Positions 1-9,499 of a stretch of 64,000 nucleotides of DNA are shown here, piece after piece; positions within the stretch are counted from its first letter, which is position 1; each line of letters starts with the position of its first letter. The DNA comes from Thalassoroseus pseudoceratinae (GTDB lineage Bacteria > Planctomycetota > Planctomycetia > Planctomycetales > Planctomycetaceae): contig NZ_JAALXT010000005.1 in NCBI RefSeq assembly GCF_011634775.1, forward strand, positions 124,001-188,000, in the 5' to 3' direction. The notes beneath the pieces are model-generated. The model was not told the DNA's origin, made no database searches, and saw only the letters and a list, made by a program, of their open reading frames with translations. The position numbers were made by a program, and so were the translations under genes.

Positions 1-579
1 CCCCCAAACCGCCACGGTATCACCTGACTCGATGCCACAATTCTCGGCTGCCATATAGCCTGTCGGAAAGATGTCAGAGAGAAACACGACTTTGTCATCC
101 GGAATTCCCTTGGGGACTTTGATTGGTCCGACATCCGCATACGGAACCCGGAGATACTCCGCTTGTCCACCGGGAAACCCACCGAGCATATGCGAATACC
201 CAAGCAACCCCGCCGGCGATTGGCCCATGTTCTTGCGTGCGATTTCCGCATTCGGATTGGAGTTATCGCATAGGGAGAACAGTTGCTGATCACAAAAGAA
301 ACACGATCCGCAACTGAGTGTGAATGGCACAACCACTCGGTCGCCCACTGCAAATTTTGAGATCGCCGACCCGACTTCGACGACTTCTCCCATCGGTTCA
401 TGACCGATAATATCGCCTTCCTCCATCGTCGGTACGTAACCGTCGTAGAGGTGCAAATCCGAGCCACAAATCCCAGTGGCGGTGACTTTGATAATGATAT
501 CGCGAGGGTCTTCGATTCGCGGATCGGGGACGGTGTCAACACGAACGTCACTTTTTCCGTGCCAGCAAACGGCTTTCAT
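1..579 (-). CDS. Zinc-dependent alcohol dehydrogenase (partial, C-terminus off window)
   Basis: N-terminal 193 codons of a medium-chain Zn alcohol dehydrogenase; the frame is open to base 1, so the NAD-binding C-terminal half lies outside. Visible: the catalytic-zinc Cys38 in ICGSD, the His60-Glu61 pair, and four structural-zinc cysteines at 90, 93, 96 and 104 (CGSCFFC...C). The start is ATG at 577-579 giving MKAVCWHGK, the usual family beginning. The spacing and the TGYMAAEN-type segment near residue 180 resemble the glutathione-independent formaldehyde dehydrogenase/threonine dehydrogenase-like branch, but the substrate cannot be decided. Cytoplasmic oxidoreductase by family. Confidence 0.9.
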   Translation of the reverse strand, partial: MKAVCWHGKSDVRVDTVPDPRIEDPRDIIIKVTATGICGSDLHLYDGYVPTMEEGDIIGHEPMGEVVEVGSAISKFAVGDRVVVPFTLSCGSCFFCDQQLFSLCDNSNPNAEIARKNMGQSPAGLLGYSHMLGGFPGGQAEYLRVPYADVGPIKVPKGIPDDKVVFLSDIFPTGYMAAENCGIESGDTVAVWG

Positions 580-767
580 GGTTATCAACTCCGTGGTGGT
601 GTTATTGATCGATTGTGAGGGAACGAAGTCCCAACACTGAATCATTACACTCACACACGGTTAGACCATCGGGGGCACCTGCGGTTTGCGCTAGGGCATT
701 CCCCCGCGAAATTGGAGCCATTCATTCCGCCATCTGTGAACTCCGAAAGCACTTCGATGCGGACAAA

Positions 768-2276
768 TCAACGACGTTCACGTTCCAAATTCTTGAGATG
801 CTCGGCGTATTGGGCGTCGAGTACTTTGGGACCAATGCCAATCAGTTGTGGCAATGTCGCCGGTGGTTTCAATCGCCTTGGATTGAAATGATAGAGTTGC
901 GACAAGTGTTCGACCAACGCATCCCGGTAGCGACCACCCTGATAGTGCATAAAGAAGTGGGCTAGTCCCGAAGCTTGACTGTAATTCCAGCCAATTTGCG
1001 GCTGGGGAATGCTTTGGAACTCTCGCATGCCCATCGCGGAGTATTCATCGAACGGCACATAATAGTCGTCCACAAAGAACCGATACCGTGCCGCCGCAAA
1101 CCGAATATAGTCGGGGTCGCCGAGACTGATCTGCCCATTCTGATTTTCGTAGGATTCCATATAACAGGCGATTCCCTCGGTAATCCAAAAGTGGGCCTGT
1201 TGTCCGACGTGTCTCAGAGTTGGAAGCGTTTCGTAGAGAAACTGATGAGTCGCCTCGTGATAGATGACCGAGTCGTCGGCTTTTTCATCGTGATAGAAGT
1301 AGGCCACCCGATCACCGTAATGATAGAAGCCGGTGGTGATTGCAATCTGTGGTGTACGAGCTTTGAGGCGGTCGATGTATTCTTCGCGTGACTTGTAAAA
1401 GTGGACGACAAACGGATCGCGACTGCGGGGTGCCCGTCCGCCAGAGCTGTTGGTAAAGAGTTTTTTGAGTTGGTCCGGCGAGTAGAAATAGCCGACGAAC
1501 GTTTGCTGAAAGAATTCATAGAACTCTTCCAGTTTCGTGGCGATTTCGACTCCACTTTCCAGACTGTGGTTAGTTTTGATCAAGAAATGTTCGGTGCGGA
1601 CTTCCCAAGCGTGTCGGAAATCTTGACGAATTTCGGCTTCCTGAGCGGCGGGCATCCAACGTCGATAAAACCGTTCGCCATTTTCGTATCGGTCCACTTC
1701 GTCGGCACGCAACCAACCGAACGTGTCGTGCCAAACCCGACGTTCACGAGCCATCTTGGCAGCAAACGGTGTGACCCAACGATCTTCCACCCGGACATAC
1801 CCCAGCAACCGCCGGGCTTGAGAATGATCCGGAAAAATGTTGGCCGTTTCCCGAACCAATCGGTAGGCATAACTGGGAAACCCCGCGTGCAATGCCGTCC
1901 GTGACAACCGATACATCGAGTCGCCGAACTTCTCGCGAGTCGCATGCAGTTCTCGCCGCCAAGCTTGCTCGTCGTCGGGCAGGTTTCGCGAAATCTTCGG
2001 GGCGACTTCGGTGGGCAACTTTGAGAATTGCAACTGCGAGGACTCGATCGGCCTCATCAGTCGGCGAATCTCCGCAGCGACTTCCGTGTCTCCGTCGGCT
2101 TCGACTTTGGGAATGATCGTCGCTAATTCCGTCCGGAGTTCTTCCTGCAAACGCTGGTGCTGCGAACGGATTGTATCGAGCTTCCGCATCACCAGGGAAT
2201 CTGCCGCCGGAATCGACGGTGTGGCAAATCCAACGACGAGAAGAAACAACGAGATACGAGCGAATGAGGAATTCAT
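768..2276 (-). CDS. DUF1570 secreted metalloprotease-like protein
   Basis: About 502 residues. The chosen start (ATG ending at 2276) gives MNSSFARISLFLLVVGFATPS, a signal peptide ending near AAD; the open frame runs 25 codons further upstream, but those residues look non-coding. A zinc-protease-like HEATH motif sits at residues 340-344, with a downstream ITEGIACYMES segment that supplies the glutamate expected of a gluzincin third ligand. This layout matches DUF1570, a family abundant in planctomycetes with no experimentally assigned substrate. The N-terminal third is charged and helical. Activity is inferred from the motif only; the protein probably acts in the periplasm or paryphoplasm. Transcribed alone; no partner is evident. 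Confidence 0.8.
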   Translation of the reverse strand: MNSSFARISLFLLVVGFATPSIPAADSLVMRKLDTIRSQHQRLQEELRTELATIIPKVEADGDTEVAAEIRRLMRPIESSQLQFSKLPTEVAPKISRNLPDDEQAWRRELHATREKFGDSMYRLSRTALHAGFPSYAYRLVRETANIFPDHSQARRLLGYVRVEDRWVTPFAAKMARERRVWHDTFGWLRADEVDRYENGERFYRRWMPAAQEAEIRQDFRHAWEVRTEHFLIKTNHSLESGVEIATKLEEFYEFFQQTFVGYFYSPDQLKKLFTNSSGGRAPRSRDPFVVHFYKSREEYIDRLKARTPQIAITTGFYHYGDRVAYFYHDEKADDSVIYHEATHQFLYETLPTLRHVGQQAHFWITEGIACYMESYENQNGQISLGDPDYIRFAAARYRFFVDDYYVPFDEYSAMGMREFQSIPQPQIGWNYSQASGLAHFFMHYQGGRYRDALVEHLSQLYHFNPRRLKPPATLPQLIGIGPKVLDAQYAEHLKNLERERR

Positions 2277-2483
2277 GAACCGATTCCGAGTTTCGCGAGG
2301 GAAAGGGCAGTTCGAGACGCTGACTAGACTCTTTGAACCAGTGATCACCACTCAGCCAATGACGCTCTCAGCGAGCATTCACGCACAAACCGAGAAATGA
2401 TGACATGGATTGAGAATGCAGCAACATGGGAAAGTTGCTCAGTCGAATGGTCCTGGCTGCACGTCGGTCAGCCGAATGGGGCT

Positions 2484-2822
2484 CTATTCTACGTCAAGCC
2501 ACGGATCGTCGGAACCCCGTTCTGAAGCGGGCGGTTCCGCGTTTTCCCAGAAGCGATTTTCCTCTTCTGCTCCACCGCCTAACCACCACCCCCATACAAG
2601 GTAATGAAGCGCCGCGAAGACGCCAAAACCGAACACGATCACGGGAATGTAGAACACATTCGGCATGACCATCATTCCCAGACCAAGCAAAATCCCGACA
2701 ATCACCAGCAACCCAATCAACGCGAACGCCGTGCCCGTGCCTTTGTTGGCTCGGTCTCGTTCCCGGCGACGCCGAGATTGACTCGGACGACGCGGCGGAC
2801 GGGGTCGGTCGGGTTGATTCAT
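2484..2822 (-). CDS. Small two-helix membrane protein
   Basis: 112 residues: a strongly basic, Pro/Arg-rich N-terminus (about 1-28), two hydrophobic segments (about 31-53 and 56-78) and an acidic tail rich in Glu and Asp. This suggests a short inner-membrane hairpin with cytoplasmic ends. Its start codon overlaps the stop of the upstream SRPBCC gene (ATGA, bases 2819-2822), so the two are translationally coupled. I do not recognise a family. Similar short proteins with an Arg-rich head are frequent in planctomycete genomes (general knowledge). Function unknown. Confidence 0.75.
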   Translation of the reverse strand: MNQPDRPRPPRRPSQSRRRRERDRANKGTGTAFALIGLLVIVGILLGLGMMVMPNVFYIPVIVFGFGVFAALHYLVWGWWLGGGAEEENRFWENAEPPASERGSDDPWLDVE

Positions 2823-3268
2823 GCGGTTTCCATCTGTTTCTTCAATTCGCCGTGGCTGTATTCCAGGCTTTTTTGCAAGTTTTCGCGGATGCGGTCTTCG
2901 GTCAACATGAAACCGACCATTCCGCCGGGTGGCTCGAATTCCACGCGATCCCGCAGCGTGACACCATCCTCGGTCGGCGTGACGGTGTGTTCGTGAACGT
3001 ATTTCTTGAACAGACCGGCGGTTTGTTGCTCGACAAATCGTTGGCCGGGATCAAAGGCGATCACTTCGTGCGTGAACTCTTGCGTCATTCCAAAGGCTTC
3101 CACTTGGAACCGAATCACGCTGCCAAGTGAGATCACTTCAGGGGTTTGGAGCAGAGTGATGTTCATTTTCGGTGGCGAAAGCGTGTAGGCATCGTGTGGT
3201 CGAATGATGAATTCGAACAACTTGGCGGCTTCACAAGAGATCGAACTACTGTATTCAAATTCAGCCAT
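2819..3268 (-). CDS. SRPBCC-family ligand-binding/cyclase-like protein
   Basis: 149 residues from the ATG ending at 3268 (MAEFEYSSS). A nine-codon upstream extension to 3295 is open but less likely. The pattern of an early beta strand, a helix rich in Lys/Leu/Phe, repeated amphipathic strands and a long C-terminal helix (residues about 120-147) matches the SRPBCC (START/Bet v1/polyketide-cyclase-like) fold. VTPTEDGVTLRDRVEFEPPGG is the typical strand-turn segment before the last helix. Such proteins bind small hydrophobic ligands in a deep cavity; the ligand cannot be read from the sequence. First gene of a two-gene unit with the membrane protein downstream, which overlaps it by 4 bp. Confidence 0.8.
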   Translation of the reverse strand: MAEFEYSSSISCEAAKLFEFIIRPHDAYTLSPPKMNITLLQTPEVISLGSVIRFQVEAFGMTQEFTHEVIAFDPGQRFVEQQTAGLFKKYVHEHTVTPTEDGVTLRDRVEFEPPGGMVGFMLTEDRIRENLQKSLEYSHGELKKQMETA

Positions 3269-3420
3269 TTGTCGGACTTTCGCGACGATTTTCAAGCGTG
3301 ATTCTTCGAGTTTGCGTGCTCAGCCTCTAGTCGAGCCAAGCCGGACGCTATATTAAGGTTCCACGTCGCGTTAGGAAAGTCCTTGTTCGGCCCCCGTTTG
3401 CACCTTCGACTTTGTTTGCC

Positions 3421-4374
3421 ATGCACATCGACATCTCGATTCTGCGATCCGCTTGGTTTCTAGGCGGCCCGACCGCCAGTGGCAAGAGTGAAGTCGCGAT
3501 TCATTTGGCACATCGGATCAACGCGGAGATCGTTGCGATGGATTCGATGTCTCTTTATCGAGGCATGGATATCGGAACGGCCAAAGCGACACCGGAGCAA
3601 CAAGCCGCGGTGCCGCATCATCTGATCGACATTCTCGAACCGCATGAAGATTACAGCCTTGCGGAGTACGTCACCGCTGCCGACCGCGTGTGCCGAGAAA
3701 TCGTCGCCCGCGATCGTGTGCCGCTGTTCGTCGGCGGAACGGGGTTGTACCTGCGGGGATTGTTGCGAGGTGTGTTCGACGGTCCCGCTGCCAATCTGGA
3801 ATTTCGGCAGCGAATCGAAACGCAAGCCGCCCAGGAAGACCCGCAGTGGTTGCATCGCGAGTTGGCAAAAGTCGACCCCGAATCGGCCGCCAAATTGCAT
3901 CCGAATGATGCACGGAGGCTCGTCAGAGCATTGGAAGTTCATCACGTAACCGGCCAACCGTTGTCCCAGCAACAACGTCAAGCAGCCTTGGCTCCGGAAG
4001 ACCGCCCGCGACACGTTTTTTGGCTGGAACCACCACGAGAATGGTTGCATTCGCGAATCAATCGTCGTGTCGAAGCGATGATCGCCGAGGGTCTGATCGA
4101 GGAAGTCCGCGGGCTTCTCGACCGCACACCGCCCATCAGCCACACCGCCGCACAAGCCCTGGGATACAAAGAAGCGATTGCGCATATTCACGGTGAGCAA
4201 TCGCTGGACGAGACGATCGACCTGATTCAACGTCGCACCCGGCAATTCGCCAAACGGCAACACACCTGGTTCCGCAATCTGGAAGAGTGCATCGCGGTAC
4301 CGATCAACGGTCAGGATACCGCCGAAGAACTGGCAAACCGAATTGCCAGTCTGTCATCGGTTAGCGAGCACTAA
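3421..4374 (+). CDS. miaA: tRNA dimethylallyltransferase MiaA
   Basis: 317 residues, normal for the family. Transfers a dimethylallyl group from DMAPP to N6 of A37 in tRNAs reading UNN codons; cytoplasmic. The P-loop GPTASGKS is at residues 16-23, followed by the substrate motif MDSMSLYRGMDIGTAK and the DMAPP-site HHLID segment. GGTGLYLRGL and the C-terminal TRQFAKRQHTWFR motif are both diagnostic. ATG at 3421 is preferred over the TTG at 3412, since the P-loop then sits at the usual distance from the N-terminus. Transcribed alone, convergent with the TPR gene downstream; two small hairpins (4383-4399 and 4401-4417) separate them. Confidence 0.97.
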   Translation: MHIDISILRSAWFLGGPTASGKSEVAIHLAHRINAEIVAMDSMSLYRGMDIGTAKATPEQQAAVPHHLIDILEPHEDYSLAEYVTAADRVCREIVARDRVPLFVGGTGLYLRGLLRGVFDGPAANLEFRQRIETQAAQEDPQWLHRELAKVDPESAAKLHPNDARRLVRALEVHHVTGQPLSQQQRQAALAPEDRPRHVFWLEPPREWLHSRINRRVEAMIAEGLIEEVRGLLDRTPPISHTAAQALGYKEAIAHIHGEQSLDETIDLIQRRTRQFAKRQHTWFRNLEECIAVPINGQDTAEELANRIASLSSVSEH

Positions 4375-4382
4375 GAGAGGAT

Positions 4383-4417
4383 GACGGTTGTCTACCGTCC
4401 GAGAGTCAATCACTCTC
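4383..4417. terminator. Two short hairpins between convergent genes
   Basis: GACGGT/ACCGTC (4383-4388 with 4394-4399) and GAGAGT/ACTCTC (4401-4406 with 4412-4417) lie between the stops of miaA and the TPR gene. Neither has a clear U-run, so a termination role is only suggested by position. Confidence 0.35.
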
Positions 4418-4419
4418 GA

Positions 4420-5841
4420 TCAATCGTCGCTTCCGCCCGATTCGCCGGACTGAATTTTCTCCAGCCGTTTTTGCACGTTGCGGTAGTTGTAGTCGATTTC
4501 CAAGATGTTGCTGTAGAGTTCTTCGGCTTGGTCGGTATTGCCAGATTCCTCTTCCAACCGGGCCAGGGCGTAGCAAGCGTCTTTGTACAAATCGGGGTCG
4601 TCTTGCTTGTTGAGTTTGGGAATGGCCTTCTCGAATTGCCGTTTGGCGAGCGGGAATTTCTTCTCTTTGATGAAGCAATGGCCAAGATGCACCAACGCCT
4701 CCGATTCCAACCGCTGGTCAGCAACCGATTGCTGAAACAGTTGGATGGCATCCGAGTACTTCCCGACTTGCCGATAGCGTTTTCCGAGATCGAATTTGAG
4801 CTGTGAGTTCTTGGGGTATCGCTTCACCCGCCCTGCGAGAACATCGATTTCGTGCTTCACCAGTTTTCGCAGCAACTTGTCACGAAACCCTTTGACCGCT
4901 TCATCTTCGGGATTGGCGTTCATCTCGTCGTTGGCTTTGTCGAGCCGCTGACGAAGCAATTCCAATTCCACGTCTTCCACCAACTCGCTCACGGTTGGTT
5001 CATCGCTCATCTCACCGGCTTTGCGGGCATATTTGAGAGCGGCTTCGTACCGTTTTTCCTTGCGATGAAGCTCGGCCAACTTGACGTAGTTGTCGACATC
5101 GTCGGGATTCTTGCGAATCGCCATTTCCAAGTCTTTGACGGGATCATCGCCGGGGTTGATCACGTCAGCCCCCTTCGACGACCGATCGCCACGAGCCTGC
5201 TCGTAAGCCGTTTTTTCGGTGGCGACATCCCGAGTGCCTTCGGCTTCGCGATAACCGCCCTTCTTGGTGGCTTTCTCGACTTGAATCTGCGAACACTTCG
5301 AGCGGGCTTCACCATCGTGCGGATCGAGTTCGTACACCCGTCCCCAAAACTTGGCAGCCTCGTCGTAATTCTCTTTTTCGAGATGGGCGTCACCGAGAGC
5401 CCGGAGATAGTCGCGGTTTTCCGTCTCCGCTTTGACGGCTTCACCAAAGGCGAAAATCGCCACATCCAAGTATTCCCGCTTGGAACAGGCGGTTCCCAAC
5501 TCAAAGTTGAGTGACCCATCCCAGGGGTTCACTTTCAACCCCTCTTCGGCGGCGGCGTCGACGTCGTCCCACTCTTCTTTCGAGCGGGCTTTCTTCAGCC
5601 GACTCCTGATGCCCATGAGCTTCGCACTCGCCATGCGAGCACCTTTGCCATTGTCGCCGTATTTTTTGTGCTCCGCACCACGGAGAACTTGACGGTACAT
5701 CAGGTTGTCAGGAACTAATTTGGCGGCTTGTGCGAACATCTCGATGGCAAAATCCCAATTCTTCGAATTGAGAGCCTCATTGCCTTTCCGCCAGCAATCA
5801 CGTGCCAGTTGGCCCGCACGTTCCGGATCGAGCGATGGCAT
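4420..5841 (-). CDS. Tetratricopeptide-repeat protein
   Basis: 473 residues from the ATG ending at 5841 (MPSLDPERAG). A GGGAA ribosome-binding sequence lies just upstream; the frame stays open 34 codons further but without typical coding content. Multiple TPR units are visible: around 10-45 (GNEALNSKNWDFAIEMF), 110-180 (NFELGTACSKREYLDVAI, YLRALGDAHLEKENYDEAA), 235-280 (YVKLAELHRKEKRYEAAL) and 340-450 (KFDLGKRYRQVGKYSDAI, LVHLGHCFIKEKKFPLA, ALARLEEESGNTDQA). There is no signal peptide, so it is probably a cytoplasmic scaffold. A charged, low-complexity Lys/Glu/Asp linker (about 185-225) splits the repeats into two arrays. Partners unknown. Confidence 0.85.
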   Translation of the reverse strand: MPSLDPERAGQLARDCWRKGNEALNSKNWDFAIEMFAQAAKLVPDNLMYRQVLRGAEHKKYGDNGKGARMASAKLMGIRSRLKKARSKEEWDDVDAAAEEGLKVNPWDGSLNFELGTACSKREYLDVAIFAFGEAVKAETENRDYLRALGDAHLEKENYDEAAKFWGRVYELDPHDGEARSKCSQIQVEKATKKGGYREAEGTRDVATEKTAYEQARGDRSSKGADVINPGDDPVKDLEMAIRKNPDDVDNYVKLAELHRKEKRYEAALKYARKAGEMSDEPTVSELVEDVELELLRQRLDKANDEMNANPEDEAVKGFRDKLLRKLVKHEIDVLAGRVKRYPKNSQLKFDLGKRYRQVGKYSDAIQLFQQSVADQRLESEALVHLGHCFIKEKKFPLAKRQFEKAIPKLNKQDDPDLYKDACYALARLEEESGNTDQAEELYSNILEIDYNYRNVQKRLEKIQSGESGGSDD

Positions 5842-6331
5842 GGATGTGTTCCCTTGATACCCACAAAGTTGAAGTTGAGTTTCGGCGTGTCGCCTCACCA
5901 CCAAAGTGCTGATGAAGCCAACTGTGACCCCAGACCGTTCCACCGAACGACCAAGCCCACAAACAGCTCACTGCGACAAAACGCATTCCACCAGCCGCCA
6001 CAACCGGGAAAATCACGAGTCCAATCGGAAATCAAGTGAAGAACACAAGTTTGGCGGGTTGGTTTGAATTTTTTTTCCAAAAAAGTGTAACCGCCGCTGA
6101 TTCTCGTTCAATCTATCACGAACAGACGAACGGTGCCAGAACGGTCCCCAAAACCAATCAAGGCAAATCTTAGCGGAATCTCGCGAAGTTCGCGTCAAGA
6201 ATTCAACATTTCCTGATAGTTCTGGGCATTTGTTTCGGTATGCTGAAGTGTGAGGACACCTCAATCATATCTTGCTATCGGCACCCATGACTGCTGTTTG
6301 AGTCGCTTTTTCATTCTTCTGGAGCGCGAAC
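5842..6331. other. Intergenic region between divergent TPR and DUF1501 genes
   Basis: About 490 bases holding the promoters of two divergent genes. The part from 6055 to 6110 is A/T-rich with a run of eight T on the plus strand. I see no convincing ORF, RNA or strong promoter match. Confidence 0.5.
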
Positions 6332-7648
6332 ATGTGGGATCTTCTCAGTGGCCGACAACAATTCTGTGACGGATTAACACGACGCGGGTTCTTGAAAATC
6401 GGTGGTTTGGCCGTCGGTGGCCTCACGCTCCCCAAGCTCCTGCAAGCCGAAGCGGCCGCCGGTGCTCGGGCGACTGGGAAATCCATTATCAACATTTACC
6501 TTTCGGGCGGTCCAACCCACATGGACACGTTCGACCTGAAACCCAATGCTCCCAAGGAGTTCCGGGGAGAATTTTCTCCCATTGCCACCTCATCTCCCGG
6601 CTTGGACATTTGCGAATTGATGACCGACCTCGCAACGGTTGGCGATAAATTCTCGGTCATTCGCTCGGTTGACGGCATGCGGAACGAGCACAATCCGAAG
6701 CAGTCCGAATCTGGTTGGTCGCAACGCGAACTGAGTTCGCTCGGTGGTCGCCCCGGAGTGGGTGCGGTGATGTCGAAACTGATGGGACCATCGCAATCCA
6801 CGCCGCACGGGACCGCTCCAACTGCGGTTGACTTAACGGGATGGACCAAGCCCGGATTCTTGGGGCAAACCAACGCTGCCTACCGACCGGACAGCACCGG
6901 GCGTTCCAATTTGCAACTCAATCGCAGCGTGAGTCGCGATCGTTTAAGTGGTCGGCAGTCGTTGCTGGGTGAGTTGGATCGTTTGCGTCGCGATGTCGAT
7001 GGCAGCGGCATGATGGAAGCCATGGACAGTTTCACCGAACGGGCCGTCGGTATCGTCACGTCCGGTAAGCTTTACGATGCCTTGGACTTGAAGAAAGCCG
7101 ACCCACGAGCGATTGATCGTTACGGCATCAACGATCAATCGAACCGGCGACGTCGCGACAATGAACGGTTCTTGGTGTCTCGCCGATTGATCGACGCGGG
7201 CGTGCGGTGCGTTTCGTTCTCTTGGGGCGGTTGGGACACCCATGGCAAAAACTTCGATCGCATGCGAGAGCAACTCCCGGCCCTCAGTCGAGCGTTGACC
7301 GCGTTAATTGAAGACCTCGATGCACACGGCCAACTCGACGACACCATCATCATGATGTCTGGTGAGTTCGGACGAACGCCACGCATCAACGGCAACGCCG
7401 GTCGTGATCACTGGCCACGGGCTGCATTCTTCTTCCTCGCTGGCGGCGGAATGCAACATGGGCAAGCGATCGGGGCGACCAACCGACTCGGTGAAGAACC
7501 GCAAGATCGCCCGGTTCATCTCCAACACATCTTCCACACCGTCTACCATATGCTCGGCATTGATGCCCACACCACCACACTGACCGACCCCAACGGTCGG
7601 CCACAATACTTGGTCGACAATCGAGAACTCATTCACGAACTGATTTGA
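6332..7648 (+). CDS. DUF1501 Tat-exported sulfatase-like protein
   Basis: 438 residues of the DUF1501 family, a member of the alkaline-phosphatase/sulfatase fold class that is greatly expanded in planctomycetes. The N-terminus carries a twin-arginine signal (TRRGFLKIGG at about 16-25, then a hydrophobic AVGGLTLPKLL), so export in folded form is expected. Family landmarks: YLSGGPTHMDTFDLKP near 56-71, WGGWDTHG near 297-304 and GEFGRTPRIN(G)N..GRDHW near 345-360, which supply the presumed metal ligands. There is no cysteine/serine of a sulfatase maturation motif. Substrate unknown; DUF1501 genes often accompany DUF1549/DUF1553 cytochromes, but none is adjacent here. A strong terminator follows at 7673-7717. 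Confidence 0.93.
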   Translation: MWDLLSGRQQFCDGLTRRGFLKIGGLAVGGLTLPKLLQAEAAAGARATGKSIINIYLSGGPTHMDTFDLKPNAPKEFRGEFSPIATSSPGLDICELMTDLATVGDKFSVIRSVDGMRNEHNPKQSESGWSQRELSSLGGRPGVGAVMSKLMGPSQSTPHGTAPTAVDLTGWTKPGFLGQTNAAYRPDSTGRSNLQLNRSVSRDRLSGRQSLLGELDRLRRDVDGSGMMEAMDSFTERAVGIVTSGKLYDALDLKKADPRAIDRYGINDQSNRRRRDNERFLVSRRLIDAGVRCVSFSWGGWDTHGKNFDRMREQLPALSRALTALIEDLDAHGQLDDTIIMMSGEFGRTPRINGNAGRDHWPRAAFFFLAGGGMQHGQAIGATNRLGEEPQDRPVHLQHIFHTVYHMLGIDAHTTTLTDPNGRPQYLVDNRELIHELI

Positions 7649-7672
7649 TCAACGAAGTAATCGATGATTCCG

Positions 7673-7717
7673 ACTCCCCATGAACCGCCTTTTCCGACGC
7701 GGTCATGGGGAGTTTTC
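7673..7717 (+). terminator. Rho-independent terminator after DUF1501 gene
   Basis: Perfect 11-bp stem ACTCCCCATGA (7673-7683) with TCATGGGGAGT (7703-7713), plus an inner CCGC/GCGG pairing in the loop, followed by a T-rich TTTTCGTTT tract. It lies between the DUF1501 gene and the convergent sulfatase and could serve both. Confidence 0.85.
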
Positions 7718-7754
7718 GTTTCGGAATGGCGCATCAATGATGAGCCGCCGAATC

Positions 7755-9296
7755 TCAATCGTCACCGCGGATCTGTTCGAGATGGGTTGTGAGTTGTTCC
7801 ACAACTTCGGGGTGTTCCTTCCACACGTTTTTCGTTTCCGAGGGATCTTCTTCGAGGTTGTACAATTGCCCCGGTGGGCCGCCAGCTTTTTGCGGATCGA
7901 TCCTACGGGGAAAGGTGAAGCCGCCGGAACCCCGTTGGAGAATCAATTTCCACGGTCCCTGTCGAATTGCAAACGCACCCCACAACGAATGATGCACCGC
8001 GAATGTCCGGACCGGTTCGACAGGTTGCTCGGTGAGTAATGCAGGCAGAATGTTTTTGCTGTCTTCGCCGGCTCCTTCGGGAAGTTCCACTTCCAACATA
8101 GCCGCACACGTTGCGAGAAGATCGGTCAGTTCAATCAATTCATCACTCACTGCCCCCGCCGGAGTTTTGCCGGGCCAACGCACGATGAACGGCACACGGT
8201 GTCCGCCCTCCCAAATATCCGCTTTCGTCCCACGCAAATGAGCGTTGCCTTGGTGTCCAAATTGCTTCACGTATTTTCCGCGAGCGGTCATGCGGTAATT
8301 TTTTTGGTCGTCGCTTTCTTGGGGCGTCCAATAGTGATAGAGCCCGCCATTGTCGGAAGTGAAGATGAACAACGTGTTCTCGGCTTGCCCGGTGCGATCC
8401 AACGTTTCGAGGATGGAACCGACAATCGAATCCGTTTCCACCACGAAATCCCCATAGTGACCCGCTTGGCTATGACCACGATATTCTTCGTTGGGCACGA
8501 GCGGCAAATGCGGTGACGTCAGCGGCATGTAGAGGAAAAACGGTTGATCGGCTTCAGACTGAGCTTGTCGTTCGAGGAAATTAATCGCTTCGCCCGTCAA
8601 TCGTGGCAAGACGCCGTAAATCGTGAAGTCCGGCGAACGCACGCCTTTATCGACACTGATGAACTCTGTCGACATTCGTTCTTGATGAAGCGTCGGCAAG
8701 TGGACGGGACGATCGTCTTGGATATAGCAGAACGGTGACATATTCAGCGATGCGGAAATGCCGAAGTACTCGTCGAACCCGCGTGCGGTCGGACCACCGA
8801 TAACAGGTCGCGTGTAGTCCACGTCATCCCCCGGTCGTGGACGGCCCTTGGTTTCGACCGGCAAGTACGGCACAGGTTGGCCGGTCTTGTCGGTCCATTG
8901 CATGCCCAGATGCCACTTGCCGACGCACCCCGTGTGATAACCGTGCTGCTTGAGCAGGGAGGCCACCGTGAGCCGACCGTCTTCGATCAACGGTGGATCG
9001 AGTCCATCGAGCACGCGGATTTTCATCTTCGTTCGCCACGCGTACCGCCCCGTGAGAATGCCATACCGCGTCGGCGTGCAAACGGCGGACGGCGTGTGGG
9101 CATCGGTGAACCGCACTCCTTCCTTCGCCAACCGATCAATGTTCGGTGTGTCGATTTTGGAATCGGGGTTGTAGCAACTCACGTCTCCGAAACCGAGATC
9201 GTCAGCCAAGATATACACGATGTTCGGTCGCTCCACGGCGGAAACCGAATTCACACCGATGACAAGACACCCAGCGAATGTGAGATAGCGAATCAT
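7755..9296 (-). CDS. Formylglycine-type sulfatase, canonical CxPxR motif
   Basis: 513 residues from the ATG ending at 9296 (MIRYLTFAGCLVIG), which opens with a signal peptide cleaved after about VSA. The frame continues 41 codons upstream without signal features. Arylsulfatase landmarks: DDLGFGD (32-38, metal ligands), the maturation motif CTPTR with Cys73 as the residue converted to formylglycine, LTGRYAWR, VGKWHLG, and TSDNG in the C-terminal half. The C-terminal QLYNLEEDPSE segment is typical of type I sulfatases of polysaccharide-degrading bacteria. It probably hydrolyses sulfate esters of algal or host glycans outside the cytoplasm (inference from family). No polysaccharide-utilisation neighbours are present. 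Confidence 0.93.
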   Translation of the reverse strand: MIRYLTFAGCLVIGVNSVSAVERPNIVYILADDLGFGDVSCYNPDSKIDTPNIDRLAKEGVRFTDAHTPSAVCTPTRYGILTGRYAWRTKMKIRVLDGLDPPLIEDGRLTVASLLKQHGYHTGCVGKWHLGMQWTDKTGQPVPYLPVETKGRPRPGDDVDYTRPVIGGPTARGFDEYFGISASLNMSPFCYIQDDRPVHLPTLHQERMSTEFISVDKGVRSPDFTIYGVLPRLTGEAINFLERQAQSEADQPFFLYMPLTSPHLPLVPNEEYRGHSQAGHYGDFVVETDSIVGSILETLDRTGQAENTLFIFTSDNGGLYHYWTPQESDDQKNYRMTARGKYVKQFGHQGNAHLRGTKADIWEGGHRVPFIVRWPGKTPAGAVSDELIELTDLLATCAAMLEVELPEGAGEDSKNILPALLTEQPVEPVRTFAVHHSLWGAFAIRQGPWKLILQRGSGGFTFPRRIDPQKAGGPPGQLYNLEEDPSETKNVWKEHPEVVEQLTTHLEQIRGDD

Positions 9297-9499
9297 TTTC
9301 AAGGGTCGAAACTCCGTAAAATCCAAAGGCGGAACCGCTTCGCGAGGTTTTAGAGTACCGAACTTGCCATAAGGATTCATCTCGTTCCCGAACCGCAACT
9401 CGGCAGATGCACTTCTCATCCGTTGCGGCGGGGGGCCGGAGATGTCAGCATGTTGACATCAGTTCTCGCGGCTAAATCCAATACAATGGGAGAATGGTC